64,000 nucleotides of DNA, from contig NC_014550.1 of assembly GCF_000197735.1 (NCBI RefSeq), forward strand, positions 2,914,001-2,978,000. Reading direction: 5' to 3'. A program made the translations under genes and the position numbers. The notes beneath the pieces were generated by a model. The model was given only the letters and a program-made list of their open reading frames with translations. It was not told the DNA's origin and did not search any database. The stretch comes from Glutamicibacter arilaitensis Re117 (GTDB taxonomy: Bacteria; Actinomycetota; Actinomycetes; Actinomycetales; Micrococcaceae). Below, piece after piece: positions 8,849-17,140 of this stretch; the stretch's first letter is position 1; the number at the start of each line of letters is the position of its first letter.

Positions 8849-8884
8849 CGACTACTGATCCAGCTATCTTCGAGGAAAGAACCA

Positions 8885-10330
8885 ATGAGCACCATCAATG
8901 AACTGACTTTCGACAGGCATGAAGCCGAAGTCTCCCCCGCACTGATCTCCCAGGCACTGGCATCCGCCAAACGCACCAGCTACTGGCTGGACGATGAGCG
9001 TCGCCCCGCACCCCACCCGGCACTGCACGGTGCGATCAGTGCTGATCTGCTGATTGTCGGCGGCGGCTACACCGGGTTGTGGACAGCGCTTCAAGCCAAG
9101 GAACAGAACCCCGACCGTCATGTGGTGCTCATCGAGGGCCAACGCTTGGGCTGGGCCGCATCGGGGCGCAATGGTGGTTTCTGTGAAGCATCACTGGTGC
9201 ACGGCGAAGCCAATGGCGAAAACCACCTGCCCAAGGAGAACGCCCTGCTGGCCGAACACGGTCTTCAGAACCTCGATGAATTCGAGCAATGCGTCAAGCG
9301 CCATGCCATGGACGTGGATTTCATCCGTGAAGGGGCCCTGAACGTCGCCACCGAGCAGCATCAGATTTCGTGGGTAGCCGAAGAAGCTGAAGCCGAAGGC
9401 GTTGAGTACCTCGATGCCCACGAGGTCAAACAGCTGATCAACTCCCCAGATTTCCTGGCCGGCGCCCGCGACCGCCATTCCACCGCGCTGGTCCACCCCG
9501 CCAAATTGGTCTGGGAACTGGCCCGGGTCTGCCGCGATCTAGGCGTTGAATTCTACGAGCACACGCACGCCGTGGAATTGAAAGATGAGGGCAGCCAGAT
9601 TCAGGTGCTGACCGCCGATGGCCAGATCAATGCCAAAAAGGTCGCACTGGCAACCAACGTGTTCCCGTCCCTGCTCAAGCGCCACCGCTCCCGCATCGTC
9701 CCGGTGTACGACTATGCCCTGATGACCGAACCGTTGACCGTTGAGCAGCGAGAGGCCATCGGCTGGGATGAGATGGTGGGGTTGGCTGACCTGAACAACC
9801 GCTTCCACTACGCCCGGCCCACCATCGATGCCGGAGGCAACTTCCAAATTCTTTACGGCGGCTACGACGCGGTCTATCACTTCGGCGGTAAGGTCCGATC
9901 CAGCTACGACACTAATCAGCAGACCTTTGAGAAGCTCGCAGCGCATTTCTTCGGCAGCTTCCCGCAGCTGGCGGATGTGAAGTTCTCCCATGCGTGGGGC
10001 GGTGCCATCGATACCTGCTCGCGCTTTTTCTCCTTCTTCGATCTGAGCCACGGAGGCAAGGTTGCCTACTGCGCAGGTTTCACCGGCCTCGGCGTTGGAG
10101 CCACGCGATTCGGGGCCAAGGTCATGCTGGATCTGCTATCGGGCCAGAAGACCGAGCTGACCGAATTGGAGCTGGTTCGCACCAAACCGATCCCCTTCCC
10201 TCCGGAGCCCGCTGCATGGGTGGGCGTGAAGCTCATGACCGATCATCTGATCAAGGCGGATCACAATTCAGGTGAGCGTTCGGCCTTCCTGAAGCTGATG
10301 GACAAGATCGGAATGGGGTTTGATTCCTAA
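8885..10330 (+). CDS. FAD-dependent amine oxidoreductase (DAO/PuuB-like)
   Basis: A 481-aa member of the D-amino-acid oxidase/glycine oxidase superfamily. The dinucleotide-binding motif LLIVGGGYTGLWTAL lies near residue 60 and WAASGRNGGF, the FAD-contacting segment of this family, near residue 95. AGFTGLGVGATRFGAKV near the C-terminus completes the FAD site. Layout and length match gamma-glutamylputrescine oxidoreductases (PuuB/OrdL group). It overlaps the cupin gene by one base (TAATGA) and is followed by an aldehyde dehydrogenase, a gene set expected for polyamine or similar amine breakdown. GAGGAAAG precedes the start. The exact amine is not determinable. Confidence 0.85.
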   Translation: MSTINELTFDRHEAEVSPALISQALASAKRTSYWLDDERRPAPHPALHGAISADLLIVGGGYTGLWTALQAKEQNPDRHVVLIEGQRLGWAASGRNGGFCEASLVHGEANGENHLPKENALLAEHGLQNLDEFEQCVKRHAMDVDFIREGALNVATEQHQISWVAEEAEAEGVEYLDAHEVKQLINSPDFLAGARDRHSTALVHPAKLVWELARVCRDLGVEFYEHTHAVELKDEGSQIQVLTADGQINAKKVALATNVFPSLLKRHRSRIVPVYDYALMTEPLTVEQREAIGWDEMVGLADLNNRFHYARPTIDAGGNFQILYGGYDAVYHFGGKVRSSYDTNQQTFEKLAAHFFGSFPQLADVKFSHAWGGAIDTCSRFFSFFDLSHGGKVAYCAGFTGLGVGATRFGAKVMLDLLSGQKTELTELELVRTKPIPFPPEPAAWVGVKLMTDHLIKADHNSGERSAFLKLMDKIGMGFDS

Positions 10331-10698
10331 TGACCAGCAATTCGCTTCGGGCCAGCCATCATCAAGCCAGCCGCCTTGGACTCCCCCACCAAGAGATCGA
10401 ATCCGAACAGCAGCTAGCTGGTCAGCCGGCAGCGACTGTCGGCCTCATGGAACTAGGCACCCTCGACGATGCTGAAATTGGCGTCTGGGAAATGTCTGTT
10501 GGTGCCATGGCAGATATCGAAAACGACGAATGGTTTGTCGTGCTTTCAGGACAGGCCACAGTGCAGATCTTGGAGGCCGGCGGTTTCGCCGCTCAAGAAA
10601 TTGAGTTGGCCCCCGGCAGCGTAGTTCGGCTCCATCAGGGCATGGAAACCCGGTGGACCGTTACCCAGACGCTACGCAAAATCTACTTCGCCCGCTGA
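10330..10698 (+). CDS. Cupin-domain protein
   Basis: A 122-aa single-domain protein whose middle and C-terminal parts (VWEMSVGAMADIENDEWFVVLSG, then APGSVVRLHQGMETRWTV) match a small cupin barrel. Its start overlaps the stop of the FAD oxidoreductase and the aldehyde dehydrogenase follows 21 bp later, so the three form one operon. Small cupins recur beside amine oxidases of this type, but their biochemical role there is unclear. Confidence 0.75.
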   Translation: MTSNSLRASHHQASRLGLPHQEIESEQQLAGQPAATVGLMELGTLDDAEIGVWEMSVGAMADIENDEWFVVLSGQATVQILEAGGFAAQEIELAPGSVVRLHQGMETRWTVTQTLRKIYFAR

Positions 10699-10718
10699 AT
10701 CTTCACAGGAGAACTCCC

Positions 10719-12209
10719 ATGACTACTTACGATTTTTCCCTTGGACATCAGTTCATCAATGGCCAGCAAGTCCGTGGACGCGGCCCGGTATTGGAACGCG
10801 CCAATCCGGCGACCGGGCTCAAGTTGCTGGATGTCGATACCGCTGACCTGGAACAGGTCGATCTCGCGGTGCAAGCCGCCGCCGAGGCCTTCAAGACCTG
10901 GTCCAAGCTCACTCCCGGCGAGCGCTCCGACCATTTGCTGGCCTTCGCCCGCGAACTTGAAAAGCGTGCTGATCTGATCGCCGAGGTGGAGACCGCGCAG
11001 ACCGGCAAGACCATCCGCATGTCTACCGAATTCGATGTTCCCGGGTCCATCGACAACGTGAACTTCTTTGCCGGTGCCGCACGCAACCTGCAGGGATTAG
11101 CGGCCGGGGACTATGCGGGGAATACCACCTCGATGATTCGCCGCGAAGCGATCGGCGTAGTCGGTTCGATCAGCCCGTGGAACTATCCGCTGCAGATGGC
11201 TGCGTGGAAGGTTCTGCCAGCGATCGCTGCCGGCAACACCATTGTGCTCAAGCCCAGCGAGCTGACCCCGGGCACTTCGGTGCTCTTTGCCCAGACAGCC
11301 AAGGATGCAGGACTGCCCGATGGCGTGATCAATATTGTCGTCGGCGATGGGCCCAATGTTGGTGCGCCGTTGGTGCGCCATAAGCAGGTGAAGATGACTT
11401 CCTTCACCGGTTCAACCGCCGTGGGGCTGAAGATCATGTCCATGGCGGCCGAGACCGGCACCCGTGTTCATCTTGAGCTCGGCGGCAAGGCACCGTTTGT
11501 AGTCTTCGACGATGCTGATATTGAGGCCGCTGCGCACGGTGCGGTGGCCGGTTCGACGATCAATTCCGGCCAGGACTGCACCGCTGCCACGCGTGCTTAT
11601 GTGCATACCTCGGTCTTCGAGAAGTTCACCAGCAGAGTCGCCGAGTTGATGGATGCCATGGTGGTGGGTGATCCGACCGATCCGGACACCGACATGGGCT
11701 CAATGATCAGCCAGGCGCATCTTCAGAAGGTTTCTTCGATGGTTGAGCGTGCTAAGGAGGACGGTGCGAGGGTACTGGCTGGAGGCCAGCAGGTATCTGG
11801 GGCGGGCTACTTCTACCGTCCGACCTTGATCGTGGGCGCGACCCAGGATTCTGAGATTGTGCAGCAAGAAGTCTTCGGCCCTGTTCTGGTGGCCTTGCCA
11901 TTCGACAGCGATGAGGAGGCAATCGAGCTAGCCAACGACACTCCTTATGGTTTGGCGGCCAGCGCCTGGACCAAGAATGTTGATCGTGCCATGCGTGCCA
12001 GCGCTGAAATCCAGGCCGGGTGCGTGTGGATCAACGAGCATATTCTGATCGTGTCCGATATGCCTCATGGCGGTTGCAAGGCCTCAGGAATGGGCAAGGA
12101 TATGAGCCAGTATTCCTTCGATGAGTACACCAACGTTAAGCACGTGATGATCTCTCATGATCCTGCCGCTCATCGGCAGTGGCAGGATACGGTCTTCAAG
12201 CAGCGCTAG
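10719..12209 (+). CDS. Aldehyde dehydrogenase (aminobutyraldehyde/betaine aldehyde type)
   Basis: A 496-aa aldehyde dehydrogenase with GSISPWNYPLQMAAWK, KPSELTPGTS, catalytic Glu in LELGGKAPFV and catalytic Cys in NSGQDCTAATR. The GQDC motif and overall layout resemble the gamma-aminobutyraldehyde and betaine-aldehyde dehydrogenase group. As the last gene of the operon it would oxidise the aminoaldehyde released by the FAD oxidoreductase. The start at 10719 is set by AGGAGAA. Its 3' end overlaps the convergent glycerophosphotransferase gene by 14 bp with no terminator between. Confidence 0.88.
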   Translation: MTTYDFSLGHQFINGQQVRGRGPVLERANPATGLKLLDVDTADLEQVDLAVQAAAEAFKTWSKLTPGERSDHLLAFARELEKRADLIAEVETAQTGKTIRMSTEFDVPGSIDNVNFFAGAARNLQGLAAGDYAGNTTSMIRREAIGVVGSISPWNYPLQMAAWKVLPAIAAGNTIVLKPSELTPGTSVLFAQTAKDAGLPDGVINIVVGDGPNVGAPLVRHKQVKMTSFTGSTAVGLKIMSMAAETGTRVHLELGGKAPFVVFDDADIEAAAHGAVAGSTINSGQDCTAATRAYVHTSVFEKFTSRVAELMDAMVVGDPTDPDTDMGSMISQAHLQKVSSMVERAKEDGARVLAGGQQVSGAGYFYRPTLIVGATQDSEIVQQEVFGPVLVALPFDSDEEAIELANDTPYGLAASAWTKNVDRAMRASAEIQAGCVWINEHILIVSDMPHGGCKASGMGKDMSQYSFDEYTNVKHVMISHDPAAHRQWQDTVFKQR

Positions 12210-13338
12210 GACGCCACGAAGGCAGACCGTTGAGCAGCTGGTTCAGTTTCTTCGTTGCCACCCCAGGTTCGGTGGTGGCAAAGAAGTACTGGGCCAGCTG
12301 TTTTTGCGCTCCGGCAACTCCCGAAGCAGCGAGTTCCGCCACCCTCTGGGCCAGGCCGTTGGCGTTGCCCAGGTGCTGGCCCAAGGGCAGTCCGTCAAGG
12401 AGCTTGCTTGGCCGGTCCCCGGAGAGAAGCAGCGGGATGTTCAGTGCTACGGCGTCATAGGCCATGGCCGAGGTATCGCAGATGGCAACATCAGCCCACA
12501 CCATTGACTGCGCCGCATCACCGACAGGGTCCAGTGTTTGGGCATAAGCGCTTTTGAGGCCCGTGACGGCCTTTTTTGCCTCGGCCGAAACGTCTCCGGT
12601 CTTTGGATGCGGACGGAAGCGCACTTCGAAACGCTCGTCGCTAGTGAGTTGGGCTAGGATCCGCTCGCCCAGCGTACTCACCGAAGAGTACGCCATTGCT
12701 TTCGAATCGCCTTCCCAGGTCGGTGCATAGAGCACGCGGATTTTTTCCGATGGGCGGGGCAGCTCCAGTTCGTCGAGCTGCGGGCGTCCGATCTGCACCA
12801 GATGCTTTGGGTCGAAACGGGCTATGTTCTCGGTGATCCGTTCCACGGCTGCCGGTCCGGCTACACAAGCGAAGTCATAGGCTTTGAGCTGGTTGGAGAC
12901 CATGGAAGCCTTTTCGCTTTCGCCATGGTTCAGGTGGATATGCGCCGGTCCGTTAAGTCGAAGCATAGTGAAGTTTCGCTGCGCGTTGTTCACGTAATTG
13001 ATGGATTTGGTATCCCACTCGCGCAGCTTGGTCTCGATCTGTTCAATGGAACGCGAGAACAAGATCGGCAAGCTGGTGGCGGCCAGGGCTTCGCGTGCGC
13101 TCAGGGCGTCCATGAGCACGACTCCGACTTTGAGTCCTTGGGAGGCCAAGCGCTCAAAAGTAGCCAGCCAGACCCCGAGCTGATAGAACTGCCCAGGGCC
13201 TTCGGCAAAGAAGATCACATGATCTGCTTGTTCTATTCCCCGGCCAGCGTCCGCGATTTCTGTCCGCACGGACCGCTCCGCTAGAAGGGAGCGTGCCTTA
13301 CCTGTCGCTTGAGTGATCTGGGAAGAGAACAATGCCAT
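12196..13338 (-). CDS. CDP-glycerol glycerophosphotransferase family protein
   Basis: A 380-aa protein of the TagF-like glycerophosphotransferase family, which transfers glycerol-phosphate (or related polyol-phosphate) units during teichoic acid assembly at the inner membrane face. Family landmarks are HLNHGESEK (His of the CDP-glycerol site), VLYAPTWEG, FRPHPKT and the ADVAICDTSAMAYDAVALN segment. It has only the glycosyltransferase-B-like catalytic part. No other teichoic acid gene is in the window. The zinc-binding lipoprotein lies 19 bp upstream on the same strand. Confidence 0.8.
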   Translation of the reverse strand: MALFSSQITQATGKARSLLAERSVRTEIADAGRGIEQADHVIFFAEGPGQFYQLGVWLATFERLASQGLKVGVVLMDALSAREALAATSLPILFSRSIEQIETKLREWDTKSINYVNNAQRNFTMLRLNGPAHIHLNHGESEKASMVSNQLKAYDFACVAGPAAVERITENIARFDPKHLVQIGRPQLDELELPRPSEKIRVLYAPTWEGDSKAMAYSSVSTLGERILAQLTSDERFEVRFRPHPKTGDVSAEAKKAVTGLKSAYAQTLDPVGDAAQSMVWADVAICDTSAMAYDAVALNIPLLLSGDRPSKLLDGLPLGQHLGNANGLAQRVAELAASGVAGAQKQLAQYFFATTEPGVATKKLNQLLNGLPSWRPSAA

Positions 13339-13357
13339 GCAATAAGTCTACGTAGAT

Positions 13358-14419
13358 TTACCCGTTGATCGCGGAATCCAAGTCGGAAATGTTGGATTCC
13401 ATCCATTCAAGGTAGCTGGAATCATCCTGAATGGTCTCTGTAAAGTCCACTACCGGCACCTCGCCCTGTTCAGCGCTTTTCTTCAGCTGCTGGGTTTCGC
13501 TGCCTTCGGTTTGCACGTTGTATGCCAGGATATCCGCTTCGCCGGCAGCAAGCTTGTCCTTAGCAGTTTTCAGGGTCAGCGGCGCCACGCCTTCGCCTTC
13601 TTCGATGGCTTCGCTCAACCCTTCGGGGGTGAGATTATCCATGCCAGCGTCCTGCAATAAGTGGAATGGAACAGGCTCGGTCATCATGAAGCTCTTACCA
13701 TCAAGCTTGGCGGCTTGAAGCTGACCCTCCAGCTTGGCCAGTCCTTCGGTGAAGGTTGCTGCGTTCTGCTTGTACTGCTCGGCGTTGGCGGCATCGAGCT
13801 TGGAGAAGGACTCTGCTAGCTCGCCGGCAAGTGCCTCCACGGAATCCAAGTCGTACCAGATGTGTTCGTTATAGCCGGCGTGTGCGTGTCCTTCATGCTC
13901 GTCTTCGGCTTGCTCTTCATCAGCGTGCTTCGCATGCTCCTGAGCGCTCTCGCCCTCATGCTCCGCCTCATCAGCGTGCTGCGCATGCTCCTCGGCACTC
14001 TCACCCTCATGCTCGTCTTCAGCCTGCTCGGCTACCGGCGAAGAATCGACCGCGTGCATGAGCGTGATCTGTCCCAATGCCTTTTTCGGGAGGGAAGAAA
14101 CCAGAGAATCCATGAATTGGTCATAGCCTCCGCCGTTTGCCAGAACCACGTCCGCCTCGGAAATCGACAGCTTGTCGCGGGCAGTTGGTTCATAGGAGTG
14201 CGGATCCTGCGCGGTCGAGGTGATGATCTCGCTGACCGCGACGCTCTCCCCGCCGATGGCACGGGCGATCTGGCCATAAACATTCGTGGTGGCCACGACG
14301 CTCAGCGCAGCATCGCTTTGCGAAGCTTCGCTCTCGGTGGGGCTACCGCATCCGGCAAGGATCAGTCCGGCAGCAGGCAGTGCGACAGCAGCTGCGAGCA
14401 GTTTGCGGTAGTTCTTCAT
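13358..14419 (-). CDS. Zinc ABC transporter substrate-binding lipoprotein (ZnuA/AdcA type)
   Basis: A 353-aa solute-binding protein. The N-terminus is a lipoprotein signal (LILAGC lipobox). The cluster A-1 fold shows VVATTNVYGQIARAIGG, DPHSYEPTARD and a NEHIWYDLDS His ligand, with TEPVPFHLLQDAGM later. Between them lies a His/Glu/Asp-rich loop made of a 17-residue tandem repeat, as in zinc-capturing family members. The start at 14419 is set by GGAG 6 bases upstream; ATG 14431 is a weaker alternative. No ATPase or permease partner is adjacent, so it must work with a transporter encoded elsewhere. Confidence 0.9.
   Translation of the reverse strand: MKNYRKLLAAAVALPAAGLILAGCGSPTESEASQSDAALSVVATTNVYGQIARAIGGESVAVSEIITSTAQDPHSYEPTARDKLSISEADVVLANGGGYDQFMDSLVSSLPKKALGQITLMHAVDSSPVAEQAEDEHEGESAEEHAQHADEAEHEGESAQEHAKHADEEQAEDEHEGHAHAGYNEHIWYDLDSVEALAGELAESFSKLDAANAEQYKQNAATFTEGLAKLEGQLQAAKLDGKSFMMTEPVPFHLLQDAGMDNLTPEGLSEAIEEGEGVAPLTLKTAKDKLAAGEADILAYNVQTEGSETQQLKKSAEQGEVPVVDFTETIQDDSSYLEWMESNISDLDSAING
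13917..14018 (-). repeat. Two-copy 51-bp repeat in the zinc-binding loop
   Basis: Two imperfect 51-bp direct copies (about 13917-13967 and 13968-14018) encode the 17-residue units EHEGESAQEHAKHADEE and EHEGESAEEHAQHADEA. The copies differ at a few bases, so the duplication is not brand new. The repeat lengthens the metal-binding loop and copy number could vary between strains. Confidence 0.85.
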
Positions 14420-14448
14420 GGGACTCTCCATCTATGTCAGGTCGCTAT

Positions 14449-14486
14449 TGAGAACTATTCTACATTACATATGAGAACGGTTCGCA
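14449..14486 (-). promoter_or_regulatory. Zur-like boxes upstream of the zinc lipoprotein
   Basis: TGAGAACGGTTCGCA (14472-14486) is a near-perfect palindrome (6 of 7 half-site positions) resembling the actinobacterial Zur consensus TGAAAACGATTTTCA. A partial second copy starts TGAGAACTATTC at 14449. Both lie in the gap upstream of the zinc-binding lipoprotein, consistent with repression when zinc is plentiful. Assignment is by similarity to the known consensus. Confidence 0.55.
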
Positions 14487-14487
14487 C

Positions 14488-15741
14488 CTAGGAATCTGAT
14501 CCCACACTTTGCAAAGTCCGTTTACCGTGTGCGCCACCGGTACCCGTGGCCTTCACAACCATGACAGCAATAGCGGTAGTGACCGGGATTGCGAGCACCA
14601 ATCCAATGGAACCAATCAGAATACGAATAACTTCTTCAGCCATAGCGCCAGAGCCAAGAGTGATTCCAAAACTCTGATTGCTCAAGGCCGCGATGGCCAA
14701 CACCGGCAGCGCCGCGCCAGCATAGGCAAAGGCAATGGTGTAGACGGTCGAGGCGATATGGTCGCGGCCGATGCGCATGCCTCGGAAGAACAGCTCCTTG
14801 GCCGGGGCCTTGGGCGAGGATTCTGCCAGCTCCCATACGGTTGCTGACTGGGTAATTGTCACATCGTTGAGCACACCCATGCCACCGATCAGAACACCGC
14901 AGATTAGCAAGCCAGGCAGGGAAATTTGCGGGGCCACCGTCGATAAGGTGATCGCCGATTCGTCATTGGCGCCGGTCAGCGCCGCTGCATCGGTCAGCCA
15001 GAGCACCATGCCAGCTGTAACGCCCAGGCCAAAGAGCGTCCCCAACAGCGCAGTAGATGTCTTTGCGTTCAATCCGTGGGCGAAATACAACGCGACAAAC
15101 ATGATGGCAGTAGAACCGGTGAGACCCACCAGCACCGGATTGCCGCCTTCCAGCAGGGCCGGAACCATGAAGACGACCATGAAGGCGATGCCACCGACCA
15201 AGCCAATCATCGCGCGGGTTCCACGCCATCCAGCAACCAGCACCACCACCAGTCCGTAGGCGATCGCCAGCAGCACCATCGGCAAGGTACGCACGAAGTC
15301 AACGAACACGTAAGGGCTTCCGCTGGTGGTATCTACGGCAGACAGATCCAGATAGCGGATGCTGTCGCCGGCACGCGCATCACGTGATTGCAGCATTTCT
15401 GGTGGGATTTCGAGCTGGATTTCTGCCCCGCCGGATTCAGGCATGACGTAGGTGACTTGGCATTCGAGCACTTTGCCGCCGACGTCTTCCAGACCTTGGG
15501 AAGATGGGCAGTCACCTACGACATTGCGCGTGACGGTGCCAACTTGCATGGTGGCTCCACCGGCGGTGTCCATTGCACCGTTCAGTGCGAATTTGTCGTA
15601 GTTTCCTTGCGGCCACAGCAAGATGACCATCACCAGGGCCAGGGCACCTACGGGCGCAAGCAATGCCCATAAGATGATTGAAGCCCGACGGCGTCGTTTG
15701 GGATCCTGCAAAATCGGTTCGTCATGGTGATGATGGCCCAC
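14488..15741 (-). CDS. YibE/F family membrane protein
   Basis: A polytopic protein of about 417 aa. It has a His-rich N-terminus (HHHHDEP), one helix, an extracytoplasmic domain of about 100 residues, then seven or more helices. Signature segments include GLLICGVLIGGMGVLNDVTI near the middle and GSGAMAEEVIRILIGSIGL near the C-terminus, typical of YibE/F (PF07907). The function of the family is not established. The GTG at 15741 is preceded by GGAG; TTG 15756 is the alternative. It sits directly upstream of the zinc lipoprotein on the same strand, which may hint at a metal-related role. Confidence 0.85.
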   Translation of the reverse strand: MGHHHHDEPILQDPKRRRRASIILWALLAPVGALALVMVILLWPQGNYDKFALNGAMDTAGGATMQVGTVTRNVVGDCPSSQGLEDVGGKVLECQVTYVMPESGGAEIQLEIPPEMLQSRDARAGDSIRYLDLSAVDTTSGSPYVFVDFVRTLPMVLLAIAYGLVVVLVAGWRGTRAMIGLVGGIAFMVVFMVPALLEGGNPVLVGLTGSTAIMFVALYFAHGLNAKTSTALLGTLFGLGVTAGMVLWLTDAAALTGANDESAITLSTVAPQISLPGLLICGVLIGGMGVLNDVTITQSATVWELAESSPKAPAKELFFRGMRIGRDHIASTVYTIAFAYAGAALPVLAIAALSNQSFGITLGSGAMAEEVIRILIGSIGLVLAIPVTTAIAVMVVKATGTGGAHGKRTLQSVGSDS

Positions 15742-15927
15742 GGGGTGTTGCTCCAAATCAAAGAAGGCGAATCGTTCTTTCCAAGTCTAGGAGCAAGCCG
15801 AACAGAATTCGGCGTGCAGGCCACGTGCCTTGCGTGCGGTCCGTGTCGATGACGTTCGAAAGGATGACCTGATAAATCCTCCGTAAGGTTCATGTCTTCA
15901 CACGCCGTTGAACGAGAGAATTGACTC

Positions 15928-17085
15928 ATGAGCCTGCCAATGAATTTGCCACCTGAGGTGCAACGCCCCGAGGGTGAAACCGAGTATCCGTTCCATCGCC
16001 TGATGCGACGCAGCCAGAACTACCGCTGGTGGAAACCGTTGGCGTTCACGGGCACTGGCATTGGCTTCTTCGCCGCGGCACTTGTCATCGCCATCGTGGT
16101 CATGGTCGTTGCATTGCTGGCCAATCCGCTGACCTGGAATGCGGAAAATCCAGATGAAGCTCCTAACGCTTTCCTGATGAATCCTGACCTGAACATGGCT
16201 TCGGCCGCGGACTTCTCGATAACCATGGCCTCCCTGATCATCATGATTCCGGCGGTTTACCTGGCCTACCTGCTCCTGGGACCCAAGCCTGTTGGCTTGC
16301 TGCTCTCGGTGGCTGGCAAGTTGCGCTGGCGGTGGTTCGGACGGGCCATCGGGATTAGCGCCCTTTTATTCGCCGTGTATTTCGCACTGAACTTCGGATT
16401 AAGTGCATTAGGTATTGGCGAGTCCGCCCCCGTGCCTGCCAGCAGCATACCGACCGATCCGCTGTTCTATGCGCTGCTGGTCATCTTATTGACGCCATTC
16501 CAATGCGCTGCTGAAGAACTGGTATTCCGCGGCGCATTCATGCAGGTGATCGGCAGCTGGCTGAAGCATCCGCTCTTTGCCATCCTGTTGCCAGTACCGT
16601 TCTTCGCCATCGGCCATCTCTACGATATCTGGGGGCTCCTGGATGTGTCGGTGTTCGCGATTGCGGCGGGCTATCTCACCTGGCGCACCGGCGGCTTGGA
16701 AGCAGCAATTGCGATGCACATCATCAACAACACGTTCTTGTTCTTGCTCGGGGCAATCGGCGTGGTTGATCTCAACGCTACGGAATCCAATCCCCTCTCG
16801 CTGGTCTTCTCGATCTGCTTCACCGCCCTAATGACCTTCGTTCTGGTCAAGCTCGCGGCAAAGCACAATATCGCGCGCTCCGCTGGCCCGCTTCCGGCAG
16901 TTGTGCCGAGCCCGATGCTGCAGCCGTGGCAGATGAACCAGCCGCCGATGAACCCGAATCAGGCCTACTGGGCTCCTCCTGCCTACCAGGCCGGCACCCC
17001 GCAGGGTGTTTCCAGCGATCCAGCGGTTGCCCCGCCGACTTCCCCAACTGCCGATTTTCCAGATCGGCAGAGCCCAGACAGCTAG
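15928..17085 (+). CDS. CPBP family intramembrane metalloprotease
   Basis: A 385-aa multi-pass protein with a C-terminal CPBP/Abi (CAAX protease-like) domain. The conserved motifs are AAEELVFRGAFM (EExxxR), a following FFAIGHLYD His, and AAIAMHIINNTF (HxxxN). The N-terminal half carries extra membrane helices. The last 70 residues are Pro/Gln-rich and probably disordered (PPMNPNQAYWAPPAYQAG). Substrates of such prokaryotic proteases are mostly unknown. It is monocistronic and followed by a strong hairpin. Confidence 0.88.
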   Translation: MSLPMNLPPEVQRPEGETEYPFHRLMRRSQNYRWWKPLAFTGTGIGFFAAALVIAIVVMVVALLANPLTWNAENPDEAPNAFLMNPDLNMASAADFSITMASLIIMIPAVYLAYLLLGPKPVGLLLSVAGKLRWRWFGRAIGISALLFAVYFALNFGLSALGIGESAPVPASSIPTDPLFYALLVILLTPFQCAAEELVFRGAFMQVIGSWLKHPLFAILLPVPFFAIGHLYDIWGLLDVSVFAIAAGYLTWRTGGLEAAIAMHIINNTFLFLLGAIGVVDLNATESNPLSLVFSICFTALMTFVLVKLAAKHNIARSAGPLPAVVPSPMLQPWQMNQPPMNPNQAYWAPPAYQAGTPQGVSSDPAVAPPTSPTADFPDRQSPDS

Positions 17086-17090
17086 AACGT

Positions 17091-17126
17091 AAATTGATCC
17101 GCCCAATTTCTTGGGCGGATCAATTT
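17091..17126. terminator. Bidirectional terminator
   Basis: Perfect 16-bp stem (17091-17106 with 17111-17126) around a TTTC loop, with A-rich and T-rich ends on both strands, between convergent genes. Confidence 0.9.
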
Positions 17127-17140
17127 AAGTGCCACGCTAT

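Noticed and set aside
13886..14030. CRISPR-like repeat
   Set aside because: Two in-frame 51-bp copies within a coding region encoding a metal-binding loop; no spacers or cas genes.
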